DNA of 64,000 nucleotides from Bacteroidota bacterium. GTDB lineage: Bacteria > Bacteroidota > Ignavibacteria > Kapaibacteriales > UBA2268. The stretch covers positions 47,356 through 111,355 of the forward strand of contig JARKQC010000006.1 of assembly GCA_029974985.1 (NCBI GenBank). Reading direction: 5' to 3'. Position numbers and translations under genes: made by a program. Of this stretch, positions 9,436 through 17,038 are shown one piece after another; within the stretch, counting starts at the first letter, position 1; each line of letters opens with the position of its first letter. Below the pieces are notes generated by a model. That model did not search any database. It was not told the origin of the DNA and was given only the letters and a program-made list of their open reading frames with translations.

Positions 9436-9753
9436 CTAATCTAAATCTTCGTCAATTTCCTGTCTCTCTGGTAAATTAAAAGTTAATTTTTCATCATAAA
9501 TTTCTTTCATAGCAAGAAAAGTAGGTTTTGGTATTCTATCAAATTCTCTACTAATAGAAATCTGGTCAAAATTAACAGTATCAGAATCATCGGGAGTTGG
9601 CACAATATCTGCCATTCTTTCGTTTAGTTCTTGTTTAATATCATTATTAATTTGTCTTGCACGAAAACCCATCGCAACGATTGATTGATAGATAGAACCT
9701 TTGCTTGATTCTTTCATTCTTACTTTTACGGGGTTTACAACATACTTTGCCAA
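9436..9753 (-). CDS. rpoZ: DNA-directed RNA polymerase omega subunit
   Basis: The core 'SIYQSIVAMGFRARQINNDI' followed by 'KQEL' and later 'RIPKPTFLAMKEIY' matches the Bacteroidota omega (RpoZ/RPB6-like) pattern, which helps assemble and stabilise beta' in RNA polymerase. The start is uncertain. The frame is open to a TTG at 9789, but that codon overlaps a TATTTTTG box (9787-9794) that may be the promoter. I prefer the TTG at 9751-9753, which has GAGGA 5 bases upstream; the ATG at 9717 is the alternative. The C-terminal end is acidic. Single-gene unit with its own terminator. Confidence 0.75.
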   Translation of the reverse strand: MAKYVVNPVKVRMKESSKGSIYQSIVAMGFRARQINNDIKQELNERMADIVPTPDDSDTVNFDQISISREFDRIPKPTFLAMKEIYDEKLTFNLPERQEIDEDLD

Positions 9754-9855
9754 GTTTGTCCTCACAAATGATAATTTAGTAAAATACAAAAATACGAATT
9801 AATTATTAAATAAAAAAGGAAATTTTATTTTAAAAATTTCGGTAGATACATTTAC

Positions 9856-9880
9856 AGTTGACTACAATTTTGGGACAACT
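9856..9880. repeat. Degenerate copy of the Bro-N internal palindrome
   Basis: A 25-base segment with 5-bp complementary ends (AGTTG/CAACT) and the block TGGGACA resembles the palindrome at 10511-10535. It lies at the stop codon of the Bro-N gene. Similarity continues a further ~10 bases on the right (TCAC.TCC). See the findings. Confidence 0.45.
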
Positions 9881-10713
9881 CACTTCCCTTTTTCAATCTG
9901 TTTTAATATATCTTTTGCACTTAGCGGACTTACTACTTTTTTACCCGTTTTTGCTTCGATTTCTTTTCTGGTATTTCCTGCGATAGTGCCGCCTTGCCGA
10001 GCGATGATTTTATTCTCAGTAAAGTTTGTGGGTTGCTTTTCTTTGCTTATTTCGGTTGTGGTTGCCTCTGCTAACATATTGAGAACTAATTCTAAATTTG
10101 TCATATTATCACGAAGATTTTCCTTTTTTAAACCTTTGAAATTTTTATATTCTTTTGTAGTTTTACCCGACCACTCTTTCGTGATAATATCAGTTAGGGT
10201 TGCGAATTGTACACCTTCTTTCAAGCCACGTTTTTTCCATTCATCAGTAAGTTCTTTTCGTATTTCAATACTTTTCAGGCGTTGATTTATCCAATTTTCA
10301 GAATAACCTAATTTTAGGTATTGCTCCAAAGCCCTATCAATAGAAAGTTCAGGGTCTTGCATTTCATCAAGACGTTCTTTTCCAACTTGTGCTAACCATA
10401 ATTTAAAAGGCTCAGCCTTAGGTGAAGGAATAGACTGAATTAGCCTTAAAAGCTGTTCGGTATCGGCGACATCAGTCATTCTCATCTTACCGTCTTCGGC
10501 GACCATTTTCAACTGTCCCAAATTATGGGACAGTTCACCTCCTTCATCTTTAAGTTTAGTTTTCAGAGCATTCCAATATTTTCTTGGTCGTGGACTTTCT
10601 GTTAAAATCTCAATAACATCAATTATAGAAAAATACCATTTTTCTTGTTCTTCGTCCCAATGTGTGCGGACTTTCTTATGCTCAAATATCTGAATTTTAT
10701 TTTCTTTGCTCAT
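9880..10713 (-). CDS. Bro-N domain protein (phage antirepressor-like)
   Basis: 277 residues. About 1-115 is the Bro-N fold ('WYFSIIDVIEILTESPRPRK', 'YWNALKTKL'), the DNA-binding domain of baculovirus BRO and phage antirepressor proteins. The middle (120-215) is helical and charged; the C-terminal ~60 residues contain 'IIARQGGTIAGNTRKEIE', seen in many chromosomal Bro-N proteins of Bacteroidota. The family is typical of mobile or accessory DNA, and this copy starts an accessory patch (9.8-13.1 kb). A perfect 10-bp inverted repeat lies within its coding region. A ~97-bp direct repeat begins 57 bp upstream of the start codon and recurs upstream of the PIN gene, so the two genes may be co-regulated. 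The DNA target is unknown. Confidence 0.8.
   Translation of the reverse strand: MSKENKIQIFEHKKVRTHWDEEQEKWYFSIIDVIEILTESPRPRKYWNALKTKLKDEGGELSHNLGQLKMVAEDGKMRMTDVADTEQLLRLIQSIPSPKAEPFKLWLAQVGKERLDEMQDPELSIDRALEQYLKLGYSENWINQRLKSIEIRKELTDEWKKRGLKEGVQFATLTDIITKEWSGKTTKEYKNFKGLKKENLRDNMTNLELVLNMLAEATTTEISKEKQPTNFTENKIIARQGGTIAGNTRKEIEAKTGKKVVSPLSAKDILKQIEKGK
10511..10535. repeat. Perfect palindrome inside the Bro-N gene
   Basis: AACTGTCCCA and TGGGACAGTT form a 10-bp perfect inverted repeat around a 5-base centre. It codes for 'LSHNLGQL' in the Bro-N protein, so the hairpin and the peptide are under joint constraint or the element was inserted in frame. Confidence 0.8.
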
Positions 10714-10769
10714 AATTTACAATGAATAAAATAAATGATTATACATTGATATTTAACGCTCACCAATTT

Positions 10770-10866
10770 CTATTATTTTCTTAAAAATTAAGTGTTTATA
10801 AGTTTTTCTTTCCACTTTTGAATTAGCAAATGAATTAGGTTTATAAAGTTTGAGAGATACAAAAAA
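10770..10866. repeat. Direct repeat copy A (upstream of Bro-N gene)
   Basis: The first 38 bases (10770-10807) are identical to 12947-12984, and similarity continues with small differences for ~60 more bases, including an identical 18-base block at 10824-10841. It lies between the Bro-N and ASCH genes, upstream of the Bro-N start. It may be a shared regulatory region or the left end of an inserted module. Confidence 0.85.
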
Positions 10867-10953
10867 TATAAAAAAGGGGTAAGATAATTTTTATTGTTGA
10901 AGAGTATTCTAAGTGTAGTTATATTGCCTAATTATAAAAAAATAAACAATTTG

Positions 10954-11322
10954 TTATAGATATACATAAGACTGTGGTGGATGAACATTAAAGTTCTTTT
11001 TAATATTTAATGGTTGTTCGTATTTTTTTATATTTTTAATTTTGATTGCATGAGCAACTTTTCTATTTGCAAAGTATTCAAAGAAAAAATCTTGTGTAAT
11101 ACCAGAATACTTTTTTGTCTGTTTCCAAAGATTATCAGGGTCGGTAGTTATAATATCCTCTATTTCAAACTCTCCAATTACCAATTTCATTGGTGATGTA
11201 GCATATACTATAACTGTTTTAATTTCCGGCCTCTTAAATATAATTTTTCGAAACTCAAATCTTTTCTTACCTTCAAATATCTTAAGTGCATATTCAGGTT
11301 TAATTGATAATAAAACTTTCAT
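10954..11322 (-). CDS. ASCH domain protein
   Basis: 122 residues from the ATG at 11320-11322 (a GTG one codon earlier is possible). The N-terminus 'VLLSIKPEYALKIFEGKKRF' followed by 'EFRK' is the ASCH signature (G-x-K-x-x-E-x-R), a PUA-like beta-barrel proposed to bind RNA. The rest of the domain is present ('VIVYATSPMKLVIGEFEIED'). Its 5' end overlaps the 3' end of the PIN-GNAT-PUA gene by 23 bases, so the two were probably expressed as one unit. In the literature ASCH proteins sit near toxin-antitoxin and translation-linked genes; a role in RNA modification or decay control here is inference. Confidence 0.75.
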   Translation of the reverse strand: MKVLLSIKPEYALKIFEGKKRFEFRKIIFKRPEIKTVIVYATSPMKLVIGEFEIEDIITTDPDNLWKQTKKYSGITQDFFFEYFANRKVAHAIKIKNIKKYEQPLNIKKNFNVHPPQSYVYL

Positions 11323-12055
11323 CACTTTTTGTTGCTTTTAAAATTATATCAAATTGATCTTTTGTAATAGGTTTAAATCCTCTTGGAGCATCATTTACTC
11401 CTTTTAAGACGTTTAAATCAATTAACTCTTTCATATTTATTCTATGTGGAAATGAATAAACATACAAAAACTTTATTGCAATAGGCTTAATTTGGAAATC
11501 ATTCCACATTTTTTGAAGCTGTTCTTCTGGGAACACACTACTTTTTCTACAATATAATATAAAATCGTTCACATCAGCAAAGTTATACTTAACCTCCTGT
11601 ACAATACCTATTGTGGTAACAACACTTTTATAATATCCACCTGTTCGATAAAAAATAAGAATGTCGCCCCTATTTGGATGTGGTTCTAATGCTCTTGAAA
11701 CATATACCTTATTAATACCATTCCTATGAGGAAAATCCTCTACAAATTCTGCCGGTGATTCTGTATTAAGGATAGAATCTGGTAATAATTCTGTATGATA
11801 TTCTGGATAGATTGGAACAATAAAAATATTTTTATTTTTTGATATAAATGGATAATTTAGTTTCATATTATTTTCGTCAAAATGTTTAGTGAAATCTCTA
11901 ACATAAACTAATTCTTGATTTTTCTCACCCCATAATTTAAAACCCCATAATTCAATTAAATCTATTAATCTTTTTTGCTCTTCTCTCTTGTTGTATATAG
12001 TTACGTAGATTTCATCTACTTTATTTTTTAAGGCATTATCAAAAATTATTTTCAT
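11300..12055 (-). CDS. C-terminal piece: GNAT acetyltransferase end plus PUA/EVE-like domain
   Basis: 251 residues if translation restarts at the internal ATG at 12055. The first ~50 residues ('VDEIYVTIYNKREEQKRLID', then 'WGFK') match the last strands of a GNAT fold, but the acetyl-CoA-binding N-terminal half lies in the frame upstream (12056-12463) that lost its start. Residues ~115-240 ('NRGDILIFYRTGGYYKS', 'VLKGVNDAPRGFKPIT') look PUA-like. On its own this piece would lack a complete acetyltransferase. It overlaps the ASCH gene. See the pseudogene entry for the whole locus. Confidence 0.6.
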   Translation of the reverse strand: MKIIFDNALKNKVDEIYVTIYNKREEQKRLIDLIELWGFKLWGEKNQELVYVRDFTKHFDENNMKLNYPFISKNKNIFIVPIYPEYHTELLPDSILNTESPAEFVEDFPHRNGINKVYVSRALEPHPNRGDILIFYRTGGYYKSVVTTIGIVQEVKYNFADVNDFILYCRKSSVFPEEQLQKMWNDFQIKPIAIKFLYVYSFPHRINMKELIDLNVLKGVNDAPRGFKPITKDQFDIILKATKSDESFIIN

Positions 12056-12404
12056 AAAACGTTCTCCTAAACGGAATCCGTTGCTTATAACTTTAAATGT
12101 ACCTACTTTTAGACGTTTCTTTGGTTTAAATTGAGGAAATATATCAGAGTAGTTTTCATTTTCATCTTCAACTTTAAGGTATAGAAATGAAAGTAGTAGA
12201 CCGTTATTGGAATTTACTGTAATATATGCTACTTCATCATACTTTTTAATAAACCATTTTTCAAAACCAATGTAATCTTCCTTAAAACTTGAAAAGAATT
12301 CATCGTTAAGATTTATTCTACCAAATTCTAATTTTTGAACATTAAGTACTTTGTAATTAACTAAATCGGGATGTTCTGCAAAAATTTTTTCAAGAAATGT
12401 ATCA

Positions 12405-12490
12405 ATTGTAAAAACTTTATCTACAATGTCTAATTTTAAAGCCTTATATTGTAAAAACTTTATCTACAATGTCTAATTTTAAAGCCTTAT
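12405..12490. repeat. Exact 43-bp tandem duplication
   Basis: 12405-12447 and 12448-12490 are identical over all 43 bases, and the flanking bases differ on both sides. The length is not a multiple of three, so it shifts the reading frame of the PIN-GNAT-PUA gene. Such a perfect direct repeat can be lost by slippage or RecA-independent recombination. Confidence 0.95.
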
Positions 12491-12845
12491 TATGAATTTT
12501 CTTATCTTCTGTAATCAAAATATCGACACGCCCAACAAACACTTCATTGAGAAGCATAGTATCGTTTTTGTCATTCTCGTTGATGTCTTCGCTTTCAGAA
12601 ATAATTTTAACTTCATCTTGTAATGGTGAAGGAATCTCAATTTTCTCGTAGCTTGCTAATTTAATAAGGAAAGTATCAATTGTACTTAGGTTTTTATGCT
12701 TTTCAATTTCACTTATAGTCAACGAATGAACACACTTAATGTATTGTGCTCGATCTAGCCAACGGTATAATGTACCAATATCTTGATTTATTACCTTTGC
12801 AGATTCTCTATGAATGATTATGTTTGTGTCTAAAAGTGCTTTCAT
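12444..12845 (-). CDS. N-terminal piece: PIN-domain nuclease
   Basis: 133 residues ending in the frameshift-created stop. The PIN acidic residues are in place: D6 in 'ALLDTNIIIH', E46 in 'TISEIEKH', D95 in 'KNDTMLLNEVF', and D108/D114 in 'VDILITEDKKIH'. PIN domains are Mg-dependent RNases and are the usual toxin of VapBC-type systems; no VapB-like antitoxin gene is visible next to it. The piece could fold and act as a free PIN domain, but the original product was a larger fusion (see pseudogene). Direct repeat copy B begins 102 bp upstream of its ATG. Confidence 0.7.
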   Translation of the reverse strand: MKALLDTNIIIHRESAKVINQDIGTLYRWLDRAQYIKCVHSLTISEIEKHKNLSTIDTFLIKLASYEKIEIPSPLQDEVKIISESEDINENDKNDTMLLNEVFVGRVDILITEDKKIHNKALKLDIVDKVFTI

Positions 12846-12946
12846 TTTCTTATAATGGTTCCCTTAAATATAATCTTCAATGATTTTATTACAAAAAAAA
12901 TACAAATTATACTCTCTCAATAGATTGATTAAACGTTTTCTCTGTC

Positions 12947-13043
12947 CTATTATTTTCTTAAAAATTAAGTGTTTATAAGTTTTTTCTTATCCTTATATAG
13001 TAGCAAATGAATTAGGTTGATATAGTTTGAAAAGACAAAAAAG
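12947..13043. repeat. Direct repeat copy B (upstream of PIN gene)
   Basis: The partner of 10770-10866: 38 identical bases at 12947-12984, one T inserted, then a diverged stretch with an identical 18-base block at 13001-13018. The copies lie 2177 bp apart and enclose the ASCH and PIN-GNAT-PUA genes. Confidence 0.85.
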
Positions 13044-13092
13044 AAAAATTAATAGAAATATAAATATTAAAAATCACTACTTTTATTAGTAT

Positions 13093-13121
13093 TTATCATT
13101 AGATATTAATTCTAATGATAA
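13093..13121. repeat. Inverted repeat upstream of thiamine-binding-like gene
   Basis: TTATCATTAGA and TCTAATGATAA form a perfect 11-bp stem with a 7-base loop. No T-run follows, so an operator or attenuator is more likely than a terminator. The next gene starts 92 bp downstream. Confidence 0.6.
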
Positions 13122-13212
13122 GAATATTAATAATTACCAAAAATGAAAAAAATACAATAAAACACATTGTAATTACTCTAATATTATTTATGATTAATTT
13201 CAAAATAAAATT

Positions 13213-13461
13213 ATGAAAATTACTCTTGATATCAGTTTATATCCTTTAAATGAAGAATTTATTCCAATAATTAAGGATTTTATTAATACAATTTCAAAAT
13301 ATCCAAATATTACAATTTCAAAAAATAATATTAGTACGCAAATATCGGGCGAGTATGATATTATTATGGAATTGCTAAATAATGAGATTAAATCAATCTT
13401 TGAAAAGCAAAGAAGTGTATTAGTAATTAAATTCCTATCTGGTGATAAACTAAATGATTAA
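13213..13461 (+). CDS. YkoF/MTH1187-like thiamine-binding domain protein
   Basis: 82 residues. 'MKITLDISLYPLNEEFIPII' and 'NNISTQISGEYDIIMELL' fit the small ferredoxin-like fold of the YkoF/MTH1187 family (one repeat length), members of which bind thiamine or hydroxymethylpyrimidine. The Ser/Thr-rich 'STQI' loop is characteristic. It ends 33 bp before hrcA on the same strand and probably shares its transcript. No thiamine riboswitch is visible upstream, so a thiamine role is only suggested by the family. Confidence 0.6.
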   Translation: MKITLDISLYPLNEEFIPIIKDFINTISKYPNITISKNNISTQISGEYDIIMELLNNEIKSIFEKQRSVLVIKFLSGDKLND

Positions 13462-13494
13462 AAAACTTTTTTAATTAATTTATTATCAAAATAA

Positions 13495-14550
13495 ATGGCA
13501 AAATCTATTAATATAGTAAAAAATCCACAACGTGAGCTTACTGAACGCGAAAGCGAAATTCTGCGGCAAATTGTGCAATTTTATATTTTAAAAGCAACGC
13601 CGATTGGTTCTCGCGCTTTGAGTAAATTTATTGAAGACGAATTTAAACTTTCGCCCGCTACTTTACGCAATGTAATGAGCGATCTCGAAGAACTTGAATA
13701 TATTAACCATCCTCATACTTCCGCAGGTAGAGTTCCGACAGATAAAGGATATAGATACTATGTTGATACTATTACTAAAATTGAAAAATTAAATAAAAAA
13801 GAGATTTTAACAGTCCAAGATACATTAATTCAAGAAAATATCGAGAGCGTTTTTAAAAATGCATCGAAAATTTTAGGAATGCTTTCAAAATACTTAGGTG
13901 TCGTTCAATTTCCGAATATCAGAGAGTTACTTGTTCAAAAAATTGAATTGATACATTTAAGCGGCTCAAAAATTCTTGTAGTCGTCGCACTCGAATCAAA
14001 TATCGTTCGTACAGTAACGATAGAAGCTGCTTTCGATACTGAAATCGAAATGCTGGACCATATTTCGCGTTATATTAACGAGCGTATTTCGGGCAAATCA
14101 CTTAGTTATATAAGAGAAAATTTTAATGATATAATTAGTGATTTTAATTTAAAAAATATTCCATTAGTACGGCTTTTCACCGATTCTGTTGATCAAATCT
14201 TTTCACGCGAGCGACATAAAGAGCGTGTAGTTATCACAGGGACGCAAAATTTATTAAATTACCCCGAATTTGAGGATTTAAATAGTGTAAAAGGTGTTAT
14301 CGAATTAGTCGAAAACGAAGATGTGATTATTCATTTATTAGAACAATTCGAAGATATAAGCGGAGTGAAGGTTTTAATTGGTAAAGAAATGAACCACGAG
14401 GTATTGCAAGGTTATAGCTTAATAAAAAGTTCTTATAAAATTGGCACTCTCACCGGCTCGATTGGATTAATTGGTCCAAAAAGAATGAATTATTCAAAAA
14501 TGATTGCTCTTGTTCAATGTGTATCAGATATTTTATCTAATAGTAATTAA
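13495..14550 (+). CDS. hrcA: Heat-inducible transcription repressor HrcA
   Basis: 351 residues, normal length. The winged-helix N-terminus reads 'QIVQFYILKATPIGSRALSK', then 'LSPATLRNVMSDLEELEYI' and 'HTSAGRVPTDKGYRYYVD', all diagnostic of HrcA. The family represses groE/dnaK operons by binding the CIRCE inverted repeat and needs GroEL for activity. Unlike the common order, grpE and dnaJ do not follow; the next gene is convergent. I did not find a CIRCE element in the 33 bp before it, so autoregulation is not evident here. Confidence 0.95.
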   Translation: MAKSINIVKNPQRELTERESEILRQIVQFYILKATPIGSRALSKFIEDEFKLSPATLRNVMSDLEELEYINHPHTSAGRVPTDKGYRYYVDTITKIEKLNKKEILTVQDTLIQENIESVFKNASKILGMLSKYLGVVQFPNIRELLVQKIELIHLSGSKILVVVALESNIVRTVTIEAAFDTEIEMLDHISRYINERISGKSLSYIRENFNDIISDFNLKNIPLVRLFTDSVDQIFSRERHKERVVITGTQNLLNYPEFEDLNSVKGVIELVENEDVIIHLLEQFEDISGVKVLIGKEMNHEVLQGYSLIKSSYKIGTLTGSIGLIGPKRMNYSKMIALVQCVSDILSNSN

Positions 14551-14640
14551 AAAGACTTCCACTAAACCTTTTCAAATTAGGGGGATTGGATATTTTGAGA
14601 TACGCAAGACAATTATCCCACTAAGTAATCATTTAAAAAA

Positions 14641-14672
14641 ATAGAGTTATACGTTTATTCATATAACTCTAT
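14641..14672 (-). terminator. Terminator after pta
   Basis: ATAGAGTTATA (14641-14651) pairs perfectly with TATAACTCTAT (14662-14672). On the minus strand the stem is followed by a run of seven T, placing it just after the pta stop codon at 14694. Confidence 0.8.
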
Positions 14673-14693
14673 TCAAGAAATTGAAAAGAAAAA

Positions 14694-15677
14694 TTATTTA
14701 ACCATTAAACTGCAAATAGCCGAAACAGTAATCATATCGTCAGTGCTACAGCCACGTGATAAATCGCAATACGGTTTTTTTAATCCTTGTACTATTGGTC
14801 CAACAGCTTCTGCGTCTGCAAGTCTTTCAGTAAGTTTATAACCGATATTTCCCGCGTTCAAATCGGGGAATACAAGAACGTTTGCCTGACCTGCAACCTT
14901 ACTTCCCGGGAATTTTTTATTTCCAATCGAAGGAATAATAGCGGCATCGAGTTGCATTTCACCATCGCTTAAAATATGAGGTGCTTTTTCTTTAAGCATA
15001 GCTGTTGCATCTTTTACTTTTGTTACCAAATCGTGGTCGGCAGAGCCGTTTGTCGAAAATGACAACATTGCAACTTTTGGCTCTATTCCAGTAATTGATT
15101 GGAAATTGGTAGCCGAGCTAATAGCAATATCACATAACTGAGCTGAATTTGGGTCTGGATTAACGGCACAATCTGCAAAACATAATAATTTATCAGGAAA
15201 AGTCATTATAAAAAATGAGCTTACAATAGAAATTCCGTGTGCTACGCCTACGGAATAAATAGACGCTCTCATCACATTACCTGTAGAAGACACATTACCA
15301 GCTAAAACGACTTGTACCTCGTTTGTATCGAGTAGAAATCCTGCAAAATATAAGGGGTCTAATAATGTTTGAGCCGCTTGTTCATAAGTCATACCCTTTG
15401 ATTTGCGTTTTTCATATAGCATATTTGCAAATTTTTCAGTTAAATTACTATCGCTTGGATTATAAATTTTTATATCGCTTAAATCAATTTTATTTTCATT
15501 TGCAATTTTAATAATATTATCGGGATTACCAACGAGAACGGGTCTTGCAATTTTATTTTTTAATAAATATTCAGAGCATTGTAAAGTCCGTAAATCTTCA
15601 GCATCTGGAAAAGCAACAAGCGCATTTACACTTTTTGCTTTATCGCGCATATTTGTAATAAAAGGATTTTGTCCCAT
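14694..15677 (-). CDS. pta: Phosphate acetyltransferase
   Basis: 327 residues, the length of the short-form PTA/PTB family that lacks the N-terminal DRTGG region of E. coli Pta. Motifs include 'PVLVGNPDNI', 'YFAGFLLDTNEVQVVLAGNV', 'AICSLMVK' at the end, and 'KVAMLSFSTNGSADHDLVTK' with the conserved Ser/Asn active-site region. It converts acetyl-CoA and phosphate to acetyl phosphate and CoA, or the reverse. It lies 22 bp downstream of ackA, so the two are one operon for acetate production with ATP formation, or for acetate uptake. Confident. Confidence 0.93.
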   Translation of the reverse strand: MGQNPFITNMRDKAKSVNALVAFPDAEDLRTLQCSEYLLKNKIARPVLVGNPDNIIKIANENKIDLSDIKIYNPSDSNLTEKFANMLYEKRKSKGMTYEQAAQTLLDPLYFAGFLLDTNEVQVVLAGNVSSTGNVMRASIYSVGVAHGISIVSSFFIMTFPDKLLCFADCAVNPDPNSAQLCDIAISSATNFQSITGIEPKVAMLSFSTNGSADHDLVTKVKDATAMLKEKAPHILSDGEMQLDAAIIPSIGNKKFPGSKVAGQANVLVFPDLNAGNIGYKLTERLADAEAVGPIVQGLKKPYCDLSRGCSTDDMITVSAICSLMVK

Positions 15678-15699
15678 TTTTTACTCTCCTTATTTTTTA

Positions 15700-16944
15700 T
15701 TAAGTTAAAGGTGCATTAAGAACAACTCTACAAGTATCACGTGCCATAATTAGTTCTTCATTAGTAGGAATAACATAAACTTTTATTTTACTCTCTTTTT
15801 TACTAATTATACCTTCTTTTCCGCCAAAAATAGTATTATTTTTCTTAGTATCAAGTTCTATACCGAGCCATTCGAGATTTTCACAAACTCTTTGTCTAAT
15901 TTGAGCCGCATTTTCTCCAATACCACCAGTAAAACATATCGCATCGGCACCGTTCATACCAGCTAAATAAGCACCAATATATTTTTTAATTCTTGTACAA
16001 AACATTTTCACTGCTAAAGTAGCGCGTCTATCTTGGTATTCAGCCTCTTCTTCGAGCAGGTCTCTCATATCGTTCGTTAGACCAGAAATACCCATAATTC
16101 CACTACGTTTATTAAGCATATTAAAGACTTCGTCCATAGACGATGCTTCTTTGTGAGCGATAAATTCGACAATAGAAGGATCTATATCACCACAGCGTGT
16201 TCCCATAATAAGACCTTCGAGTGGAGTTAATCCCATTGATGTATCAATAGATTGACCATTTTTTATAGCACAAGCAGACGCACCATTACCAAGATGAAGA
16301 GTTATAATATTTGTCTTATTTTTGGGTAAATTCTCTAAAACTCTATATCTATAAGAAACATATCTATGAGATGCACCATGAAAACCATATTTACGAATTT
16401 TATATCTGCGATAATATTGATAAGGAATAGCATATAAATAATTTTCTTCGGGCATAGTTTGATGAAAAGAAGTATCGAATATAGCTACTTGCGGGATTGA
16501 TAGTCCGAACACCTCGCGAGCCGCTTTAATACCCTTAATATTAGCAGGATTATGCAAAGGTGCAAGATCAATATTATCTTCGAGACATTTTATAACATCA
16601 TTATCAATTTTTACTGATTGGCTAAACATTTCACCACCGTGAACTGTTCTATGACCAATAGCGTGAATATCGTCTAAGCTATTAATATCTGGAATTTGAG
16701 ATTCCTCAGATGATATCCAATTTATAATGTGCATAATAGCCGCTTTATGGTCTCTAATAGCCGCGGTAGTTTTATAAGCTGTTTTTCCTTCAGCTTTATA
16801 TGAAATTAATGCTTGGCTACCAATGCGCTCAATTAAACCTTTTGCTAATTGTTTGTCAGCCCCCTTTTCTATCATTTCAAGGTCAGTCTGCACTATTTGA
16901 AATTTTAATGACGAACTGCCACAGTTTATTACAAGAATATTCAT
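15700..16944 (-). CDS. ackA: Acetate kinase
   Basis: 414 residues. The signature 'MNILVINCGSSSLKFQI' and the second signature 'HRTVHGGEMFSQSV' are present, with the adenosine/phosphate loops 'ITLHLGNGASACAI' and 'ADAICFTGGIGENAAQIR'. It interconverts acetyl phosphate plus ADP with acetate plus ATP. First gene of ackA-pta. A TATATTTG box lies upstream on the minus strand (16987-16994) without a clear -33 partner. Confidence 0.96.
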   Translation of the reverse strand: MNILVINCGSSSLKFQIVQTDLEMIEKGADKQLAKGLIERIGSQALISYKAEGKTAYKTTAAIRDHKAAIMHIINWISSEESQIPDINSLDDIHAIGHRTVHGGEMFSQSVKIDNDVIKCLEDNIDLAPLHNPANIKGIKAAREVFGLSIPQVAIFDTSFHQTMPEENYLYAIPYQYYRRYKIRKYGFHGASHRYVSYRYRVLENLPKNKTNIITLHLGNGASACAIKNGQSIDTSMGLTPLEGLIMGTRCGDIDPSIVEFIAHKEASSMDEVFNMLNKRSGIMGISGLTNDMRDLLEEEAEYQDRRATLAVKMFCTRIKKYIGAYLAGMNGADAICFTGGIGENAAQIRQRVCENLEWLGIELDTKKNNTIFGGKEGIISKKESKIKVYVIPTNEELIMARDTCRVVLNAPLT

Positions 16945-17038
16945 ATTAATACCATTATTATTGACAAAATGAAAAAAATTTCATTACAAATATAATACAA
17001 TTTGAGTTATTATAATAACTATATTAGTTATTATGTTA

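Larger units (their letters stand above)
11300..12845 (-). pseudogene. PIN-GNAT-PUA fusion gene disrupted by a 43-bp tandem duplication
   Basis: Two open frames (PIN part 12444-12845; acetyltransferase/PUA part open from about 12463 to 11300) join into one 500-codon frame if one of two identical 43-bp copies (12405-12447, 12448-12490) is removed: 1546 minus 43 gives 1503 bases, 501 codons with the stop. Translating across the single-copy junction gives 'DKVFTIDTFLEKIFAEHPDL' without a stop and continues through 'FSSFKEDYIGFEKWFIKKYD' into the downstream frame. The intact protein would have an N-terminal PIN nuclease, a central GNAT acetyltransferase and a C-terminal PUA/EVE-like domain. The present state is frameshifted with a TAA at 12444-12446. 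It may be a recent break or a reversible switch. Confidence 0.85.
12846..13212. other. Intergenic region between PIN gene and thiamine-binding-like gene
   Basis: This 367-bp AT-rich gap holds direct repeat copy B and, at 13093-13121, an inverted repeat. No ORF of note is seen. Confidence 0.6.

Noticed and set aside
13462..13494. CIRCE element in front of hrcA
   Set aside because: The gap is 33 bases and shows no TTAGCACTC-N9-GAGTGCTAA or near match.
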